Part shown: in pieces, positions 22,989-28,365 of the stretch
Layout: every line of letters starts with the position of its first letter
Position numbering within the stretch: position 1 is the first letter of the stretch
Assembly (NCBI GenBank): GCA_013139345.1
Contig: WTAY01000192.1
Span: 1 to 28,365 of the forward strand
From: Methylophaga sp.
GTDB taxonomy: Bacteria > Pseudomonadota > Gammaproteobacteria > Nitrosococcales > Methylophagaceae
Direction: 5' to 3'
DNA: 28,365 nt
Notes under the pieces: generated by a model
Seen by the model: only the letters and a program-made list of their open reading frames with translations
What the model was told of the DNA's origin: nothing
Database searches by the model: none
Program-made: the position numbers and the translations under genes

Positions 22989-23138
22989 TATACCCATTAT
23001 CATTGATATATGCAGTTTTCAAAATAGCCCTCCCTTGCTGGGGAGGGTTGGGTGGGGAGAATAAAATTAGGTCCCCTCACCCAACCCTCTCCCTGAAGGA
23101 GAGGACTAGAAAGCGGCATATTCAAGTAACTTGGGTAT
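22989..23138. repeat. Family B element with family A cargo
   Basis: TATACCCATTATCATTGATA at the left and TTCAAGTAACTTGGGTA at the right form the inverted ends. The whole interior is a family A double hairpin (23027-23105). At 150 bp it is the most compact and clearest case of one family carried inside the other. Confidence 0.65.
23027..23105. repeat. Family A repeat, copy 5 (diverged)
   Basis: CCCTCCCTTGCTGGGGAGGG, spacer with GGTGGGGAGAATAAAATTAG, then CCTCACCCAACCCTCTCCCTGAAGGAGAGG. The hairpins are kept although their loops and flanks differ from the other copies. Confidence 0.75.
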
Positions 23139-23213
23139 CGTTCATTCAGACGATACTTGCACTCTACTCGAATACCATTAAGAATAGCCGTAAAAAAATT
23201 AAAGGTTTCCCCC

Positions 23214-23507
23214 ATGTTCTCCTTGCGGTATTTACTCACAATTTTCTTCCTTACCCTTTCACTTTCTGTGATTGCTGCACATTTACCTGATGATATTGAA
23301 CCTGGTGATAGTGTCAACGATATTCAACTACCTTTAACCAAAACCTCCGCTGCAGAACTTATCCGCGTAGAAAAGAAGGGGAAAATATTATCTGTAGAGA
23401 AAAAAAAGGTGAAGGGGAAATCGGTCTTCCGAATAAAAGTCTTACACAAGAATGGTAAGATAAAAATGTATTCACTGGATCCTTCCACAGGTAACGCCCC
23501 CCACTAA
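23214..23507 (+). CDS. Small secreted PepSY-like protein
   Basis: The 97-residue product begins with a signal peptide (MFSLRYLLTIFFLTLSLSVIAA). The mature part of about 75 residues reads TSAAELIRVEKKGKILSVEK, VFRIKVLHKNGKIKMYSLDP, STG. That is the order of a PepSY domain: a helix, then strands ending in a vDxxTG-type turn. PepSY proteins are periplasmic inhibitors or sensors and are frequently encoded next to PhoP/PhoQ- or QseBC-like pairs, as here: the response regulator starts 49 bases downstream. The ATG at 23214 follows AAAGG by 8 bases; an upstream ATG at 23157 lies past the repeat and would destroy the signal peptide. It may feed a periplasmic signal to the sensor kinase. Confidence 0.72.
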   Translation: MFSLRYLLTIFFLTLSLSVIAAHLPDDIEPGDSVNDIQLPLTKTSAAELIRVEKKGKILSVEKKKVKGKSVFRIKVLHKNGKIKMYSLDPSTGNAPH

Positions 23508-23556
23508 TTTTCATAAAAAAATGCTCCTATTGAAAAAATAGGGCACTATATACGCC

Positions 23557-24237
23557 ATGCGTATACTACTTATTGAAGATGAAGTTCATTTACGTGAACA
23601 AATCACACAACAACTTCGTCAACAAAACCTGACTGTTGATGCCGCTGAAGATGGTGAAGAAGGCCTCTATCAAGGGTCAGAATATCCCTACGATGTTGCC
23701 ATTATTGACTTAGGCCTGCCTAAATTATCTGGTATTGATGTTATTCAACAACTCCGATCAAAGGGTAAAGAATTCCCAATATTAATACTAACCGCTCGTG
23801 GTCGTTGGCAAGATAAAGTCGAAGGTTTAGAGGCTGGTGCAGATGATTATTTAGTTAAACCATTTCATTTTGAAGAGCTATCAGCACGAATAAATGCCCT
23901 AGCCCGCAGAGCATCCGGCTGGTCAAGTTCAACCTTACACTGTGGCCCCATAACACTGAATCCTACAGCCCAAGAAGTAAAATGTGATAATCAAACGGTT
24001 GATTTAACAGCTTACGAATACCGCCTTCTACACTATTTAATGCTCCATGCTGGCGAAGTATTATCCAAAACAGACCTAACCGATCATATTTATGAACAAG
24101 ATCATGATCGTGATAGCAATGTCATCGAAGTATTTATAAAACGTCTCCGAAATAAACTTGATCCCAATAAAACACTCAACCCAATAGAAACACTCCGTGG
24201 ACGAGGCTACCGGTTAACCCTACCTCGTGACAATTAA
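23557..24237 (+). CDS. phoP: PhoP-like response regulator (OmpR family)
   Basis: This is a 226-residue OmpR/PhoB-family regulator. The receiver domain has the acidic pocket (IEDE), the phosphorylated Asp51 in VAIIDLGLPKLSG, Thr79 in LTARGRWQDKVEGLEAGADD and Lys101 in YLVKPF. The winged-helix domain has LTAYEYRLLHYLMLHAGEVL, SNVIEVFIKRLRNKL and the wing TLRGRGYRL. The stretch LTARxxWQDKVExLxAGADDY is shared with enterobacterial PhoP and supports that subfamily. The kinase gene overlaps by 11 bases at its end. Two tandem TTCAG boxes upstream of neighbouring genes are likely targets. No perfect box is seen directly in front of this gene; GTTCATTCAG near 23140 is at best a half-site. Confidence 0.9.
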   Translation: MRILLIEDEVHLREQITQQLRQQNLTVDAAEDGEEGLYQGSEYPYDVAIIDLGLPKLSGIDVIQQLRSKGKEFPILILTARGRWQDKVEGLEAGADDYLVKPFHFEELSARINALARRASGWSSSTLHCGPITLNPTAQEVKCDNQTVDLTAYEYRLLHYLMLHAGEVLSKTDLTDHIYEQDHDRDSNVIEVFIKRLRNKLDPNKTLNPIETLRGRGYRLTLPRDN

Positions 24238-25573
24238 ACTCTCACTCAGTAACCGACTACTTCTAGCTGTCAGCTTTGTACTTTCTGCATTTTTAGGGCT
24301 TTCGGCATTTAGTTTAAATAATGCATTTCAGGCCAGTGCTGATAGTGCCCAACGTAAGCAATTAGACATCATCAAAATTAGCTTACTAACAGCTCTAGAA
24401 TTTGATGAAGCGGGCTTAATCACTCTTGAAAAAGCGATAAATCCTAATTTTAACATTCCAAATTCAGGCCTGTATGCCCAAGTAACAACTGGCCGTGAGA
24501 TCGTCTGGCAATCACACTCAATGCTAGGGATGTTTCTCGCCCTGCCTGAACATCCAGGAAAAGATAATGAAACATTCTCCACCATCCAACTAAACGATGA
24601 TGAGGCAACCTTACTCAATTTAGCCTTCGGCATTACTTGGGAGAATGAGCAAGGAAAAGAGTTTAGCTATACCCTCAATGTTTCCCAAGATCTTGACACC
24701 ATCATGAAACAAAAAGCCAACTTCCAACTCAGCTTATGGTATTCATTAGGCGGCACTGGTCTTATGCTGCTCATTGCTCAAGCATTTATATTAAGGTGGG
24801 GGCTTCGTCCCTTGCATGATGTAGCCATTGACCTAAATGCAATTGAAAGTGGTGAGCACCAACGCCTATCAAAACACTACCCAAAAGAACTCAACCAACT
24901 CACCCAAAACATTAATACCTTACTTGATCACGAACACTCACGTCGAGAACGCTACAAAAACTCACTTGCCGATCTCGCCCACAGCCTAAAAACCCCCTTA
25001 GCCGTCATGCGTGGTGAATTTGAAACAAATCACAATACTGAAACCCTGAGAAACACAGCACATGAACAACTCGACCGTGTAGCAGCACTTGTTGACTACC
25101 AACTACAAAGAGCAGCAACAGAAGGACAAAGTAGCTTACAAGCCCCCGTCTCACTTGGCGAAATAATCCACAAAATTCTAGGCTCACTTGATAAAGTCTA
25201 TCAATCAAAGAATATTCACAGAAAATATCAAATTTCCCACGATATCTTCATTCATGCAGATGAAGGCGACATGTATGAACTACTAGGCAACCTACTAGAA
25301 AATGCCTATAAATACTGCAATAAACACGTCGCAATCTTCGTCGAAACCCAATCAGAAAGCATTGAAATCACCATCGATGATGATGGCAATGGAATACCCG
25401 AAGAAGCCCAAAACGACATAATAAAACGAGGCAAGCGACTCGATACACAAAAAGAAGGCCACGGACTGGGGCTCGCCATAGTCAGTGATATTATCGAAGC
25501 CTACCAAGGCTCAATCACTATTGAACGCAGCCATCTAGGTGGAGCAAAATTTATTCTACACCTGCCTAAATAA
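24227..25573 (+). CDS. phoQ: PhoQ-like sensor histidine kinase
   Basis: This is a 448-residue membrane kinase. TM1 (residues about 9-31) and TM2 (about 168-190) enclose a periplasmic sensor of about 135 residues. A HAMP-like linker follows, then the H-box LADLAHSLKTPLAVMRGE with the phosphorylated His252, the N-box ELLGNLLENAYKY, and G boxes IDDDGNGIPEE and GHGLGLAIVSDI. The H-box is very close to that of PhoQ (LTHSLKTPLAVL). The sensor domain is rich in acidic residues but I cannot judge whether it binds Mg2+. The start is GTG at 24227, overlapping the response-regulator gene by 11 bases, so the two are translated together. Confidence 0.88.
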   Translation: MTIKLSLSNRLLLAVSFVLSAFLGLSAFSLNNAFQASADSAQRKQLDIIKISLLTALEFDEAGLITLEKAINPNFNIPNSGLYAQVTTGREIVWQSHSMLGMFLALPEHPGKDNETFSTIQLNDDEATLLNLAFGITWENEQGKEFSYTLNVSQDLDTIMKQKANFQLSLWYSLGGTGLMLLIAQAFILRWGLRPLHDVAIDLNAIESGEHQRLSKHYPKELNQLTQNINTLLDHEHSRRERYKNSLADLAHSLKTPLAVMRGEFETNHNTETLRNTAHEQLDRVAALVDYQLQRAATEGQSSLQAPVSLGEIIHKILGSLDKVYQSKNIHRKYQISHDIFIHADEGDMYELLGNLLENAYKYCNKHVAIFVETQSESIEITIDDDGNGIPEEAQNDIIKRGKRLDTQKEGHGLGLAIVSDIIEAYQGSITIERSHLGGAKFILHLPK

Positions 25574-25582
25574 CCACTATAA

Positions 25583-25612
25583 GGCTAATTAGCTAACTAT
25601 AGCCCTATTTTT
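25583..25612 (+). terminator. Possible terminator after the two-component operon
   Basis: GGCTA (25583-25587) pairs with TAGCC (25600-25604), with the palindrome TTAGCTAA in the loop, followed by CTATTTTT. The stem is short, but it begins 10 bases after the phoQ-like stop codon. Confidence 0.45.
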
Positions 25613-25625
25613 CAAAGTGCAGAAC

Positions 25626-25670
25626 CTCCTTCTCCCTCTCCTGTTGGAGAGGGCTGGGGTGAGGAGATAA
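25626..25670. repeat. Family A repeat, copy 6, beside the CRISPR trailer
   Basis: CCCTCTCCTGTTGGAGAGGG followed by CTGGGGTGAGGAG, with only a remnant (CTCCTT) of the second hairpin. It lies between the two-component operon and the first CRISPR repeat, 42 bases from the array. Confidence 0.8.
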
Positions 25671-25712
25671 AGTTAACTCATCCAATTACACTTTGTTTTA
25701 CAGCACTTCTGA

Positions 25713-28365
25713 TTTCTAAGCTGCCTGTTCGGCAGTGAACAGTTATGTAAACCACCGCAAGCCCCCGTTACGTTTCTAAGCTGCCTGCTCGGCAGTGAAC
25801 AGGTCTTAAAAGAGATAGAGCTAGTTGCTATTTTTCTAAGCTGCCTGTTCGGCAGTGAACGTTTTGGAACCGGATTCCTATTTTCTCCAGAATTTCTAAG
25901 CTGCCTGTTCGGCAGTGAACCTGAGATTGGTGGTGTTCCTAATTATTCTATATTTCTAAGCTGCCTGTTCGGCAGTGAACCCAAGAGACCAACAAGTTTT
26001 CGAACCCCCTTGTTTCTAAGCTGCCTGTTCGGCAGTGAACTTAAGTCGAACCGTGGTTGACCATGATAAACATTTCTAAGCTGCCTGTTCGGCAGTGAAC
26101 CATCCTGCTTGCCATATTTTCCCCAGAACATCTTTCTAAGCTGCCTGTTCGGCAGTGAACAATGGGGGTCGCGGTGTTGTTCGGTTAATTGATTTCTAAG
26201 CTGCCTGTTCGGCAGTGAACAGGTTCATCGCGTGTTCGGTCGTTCTCGTACTTTTCTAAGCTGCCTGTTCGGCAGTGAACCGATCATGGTTGCGTGATGT
26301 ATCAATGAACAATTTCTAAGCTGCCTGTTCGGCAGTGAACCACTTAATGGGCCTGATATTAAAAGTGATCAATTTCTAAGCTGCCTGTTCGGCAGTGAAC
26401 TTAAAAATATCGGTTGGATGCAATTCAAATACTTTCTAAGCTGCCTGTTCGGCAGTGAACCCCACAGAAAGCGGGTTTAGATGGTAGTTCATTTTCTAAG
26501 CTGCCTGTTCGGCAGTGAACCAATCAGTAACCCGATAATGACGGATGTAATATTTCTAAGCTGCCTGTTCGGCAGTGAACCAGTATTCCTTTTGACCAAC
26601 AAACATGGACTGTTTCTAAGCTGCCTGTTCGGCAGTGAACACACAGGCACCATCAGCGTCGCGGCAAATACTTTTCTAAGCTGCCTGTTCGGCAGTGAAC
26701 GATATTATTAGTGAGTCCTCAGCATCTCAAGATTTCTAAGCTGCCTGTTCGGCAGTGAACTTAGTTGAAAAGTCTTTGTACACTTACTAAAATTTCTAAG
26801 CTGCCTGTTCGGCAGTGAACGTTCTGCCGTTATTGCTGCTTCTGTTATTACTTTTCTAAGCTGCCTGTTCGGCAGTGAACTAAAAATAACAGCCCCAGCA
26901 TTAGCTTTTGAATTTCTAAGCTGCCTGTTCGGCAGTGAACTAACAACAGACATTACACGTTCTCAGAAATACTTTCTAAGCTGCCTGTTCGGCAGTGAAC
27001 TCATCATTTGTTTATGAGCGTCTGCCTTTAGATTTCTAAGCTGCCTGTTCGGCAGTGAACTTTAAATACAATTCAAACGTCGAAAATGGCAATTTCTAAG
27101 CTGCCTGTTCGGCAGTGAACTTGAAAGTTGGCCGTTGATGTTGGCTATTTTATTTCTAAGCTGCCTGTTCGGCAGTGAACGCCAACAGCTGATGGCAAAC
27201 GTAGAGAAGGCTTTTCTAAGCTGCCTGTTCGGCAGTGAACAATCTATTTGATGTTTATCTTTCCAGCCGTCTTTTCTAAGCTGCCTGTTCGGCAGTGAAC
27301 AATGGATGGGCGCGGGTGTGCTGGGCATTATTTTTCTAAGCTGCCTGTTCGGCAGTGAACGCAACTGCAACTTGCAAGCTTCATCACTCATCTTTCTAAG
27401 CTGCCTGTTCGGCAGTGAACGGTAAGCCTAATGGCATGATCGTAATGACGATTTTCTAAGCTGCCTGTTCGGCAGTGAACGCTGATATGAATATTGAGCT
27501 ATCTGAATTAATTTTCTAAGCTGCCTGTTCGGCAGTGAACCGGTAGCCCATAAATTTATTGAAGAAAGTCCGTTTCTAAGCTGCCTGTTAGGCAGTGAAC
27601 AAAAGTAAAAAGTTTTACCAGCAAATTCAATTTTTCTAAGCTGCCTGTTCGGCAGTGAACAAACAATCTACTGCAAACTGCGTGCGCATACATTTCTAAG
27701 CTGCCTGTTCGGCAGTGAACGATATTTTGGTTAAGCATGACATTTACCCTGATTTCTAAGCTGCCTGTTCGGCAGTGAACCGGCCCTTTATTGCGGTGCT
27801 AATGGCATGGGCTTTCTAAGCTGCCTGTTCGGCAGTGAACAGAATCAATGTTCTCTGCAGCAACCAGATTAATTTCTAAGCTGCCTGTTCGGCAGTGAAC
27901 TTGATACAAGAACTGATGCAGGGCAGCGATGGTTTCTAAGCTGCCTGTTCGGCAGTGAACTCGCGAATTAAGCAACGTATGTATCAGAATGGTTTCTAAG
28001 CTGCCTGTTCGGCAGTGAACACAATATGGGAAGACAGACGCGCGCAGACCGATTTCTAAGCTGCCTGTTCGGCAGTGAACTCCCTCTGGTACTTCAATTA
28101 GTACACATGATTTTTCTAAGCTGCCTGTTCGGCAGTGAACACTATCGGAAAGAACGCAGCCCGCACTAAGCATTTCTAAGCTGCCTGTTCGGCAGTGAAC
28201 GCATGCCATTTCGTACCATATGCCCTGCTTGCTTTCTAAGCTGCCTGTTCGGCAGTGAACCAGTGCTTCCAGAAGCGATACGAGAAGCACTTTTTCTAAG
28301 CTGCCTGTTCGGCAGTGAACCATGACATTTACCCTGAGGGCGAGCAGAACTGTTTCTAAGCTGCC
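25713..28365 (-). CRISPR. Type I-F CRISPR array: 44 full repeats plus a partial, 44 spacers (continues past window)
   Basis: A 28-base repeat occurs every 60 bases from 25713 to 28320, with a further 13 bases of a 45th copy at 28353-28365, so all 44 spacers are exactly 32 bases. On the minus strand the repeat begins GTTCACTGCC and ends GGCAGCTTAGAAA, with a 5-bp stem CTGCC/GGCAG around the loop GAACA. This is the type I-F (Csy/Cas6f) repeat. Its orientation puts transcription on the minus strand and the leader to the right of the window, so the repeat at 25713 is the trailer end and carries the oldest spacers. Only two repeats differ: T to C at 25788 and C to A at 27590, both within the loop. 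No cas gene is in the window. Confidence 0.98.

Noticed and set aside
23509..23556. Hairpin CCTATT-GAAAAA-AATAGG before the response regulator
   Set aside because: There is no T-run after it on the plus strand and the pairing is bulged, so I do not call it a terminator or a riboswitch.
27421..27812. The spacers at 27421 and 27781 share the 11-base run CTAATGGCATG
   Set aside because: The shared run is internal to both and the flanks differ at once. A match of this size among 44 spacers can occur by chance, unlike the 17-base end-to-start overlap reported above.
25943..28323. Open frames in the CRISPR region encoding repeated SLPNRQLRN, VHCRTGSLE or FLSCLFGSE units every 20 residues
   Set aside because: The repeat-spacer unit is 60 bases, a multiple of three, so each reading frame repeats the same residues. 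These are artefacts of the array, not repeat proteins.

Overview
The window looks like the chromosome of an AT-rich (roughly 40% GC by eye) gammaproteobacterium. The evidence is the gene set itself: DbpA, MtgA, RlmKL, YhbY, HrpA, YcgN, YigZ, Ppk1, a PhoP/PhoQ-type two-component pair, and a type I-F CRISPR repeat. A small c-type cytochrome that recalls the XoxG group of methylotrophs hints at a Methylophaga/Cycloclasticus-like relative. That placement is only an inference.

Region 1 (1-5087) is mostly minus-strand housekeeping: the start of dbpA, a cupin and a rhodanese lipoprotein ending in a strong terminator, a plus-strand yigZ, then a PilZ protein, a DUF445 membrane protein, an unknown 94-aa protein and the M18 aminopeptidase apeB. 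Region 2 (5088-8494) holds mtgA, a TIGR01777-type epimerase, an unknown membrane-anchored protein and tRNA-Val(TAC), separated by repeat-rich spacers. Region 3 (8552-10843) is a tightly overlapping minus-strand operon (ycgN, an HGG-motif protein, a methyltransferase) whose first gene starts head-to-head with a DUF6231 gene on the shared bases CATG. Region 4 (10844-17485) carries ppk1 behind a good PhoB-box match, a small membrane protein, rlmKL, yhbY, a nitroreductase and a secreted pentapeptide-repeat protein. Region 5 (17733-21623) is hrpA, full length but cut by a single in-frame TAA.

Region 6 (21859-25573) reads as one envelope/stress module: a glycine-zipper protein, a cytochrome c, a PepSY-like secreted protein, and a PhoP/PhoQ-like regulator and kinase. 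The first two genes share a nearly identical promoter module, TTCAG-N6-TTCAG followed at fixed distance by GTTA. This is the tandem half-site pattern expected of an OmpR/PhoP-family regulator, so the adjacent response regulator is the obvious candidate to bind it.

Region 7 (25713-28365) is a type I-F CRISPR array with 44 complete repeats plus the start of a 45th, and 44 spacers of exactly 32 bp. It reads on the minus strand, so the leader and new spacers should lie beyond the right edge. No cas gene lies in the window. Two spacers overlap by 17 bp and by themselves reveal a CC PAM.

Most larger intergenic gaps contain dispersed palindromic repeats of three interleaved families: hairpins with the core CCCTCTCC...GGAGAGGG; an 81-bp double hairpin present twice in opposite orientation; and elements bounded by inverted ends like TATACCCATAATCATTCA that carry the other two families as their interior.
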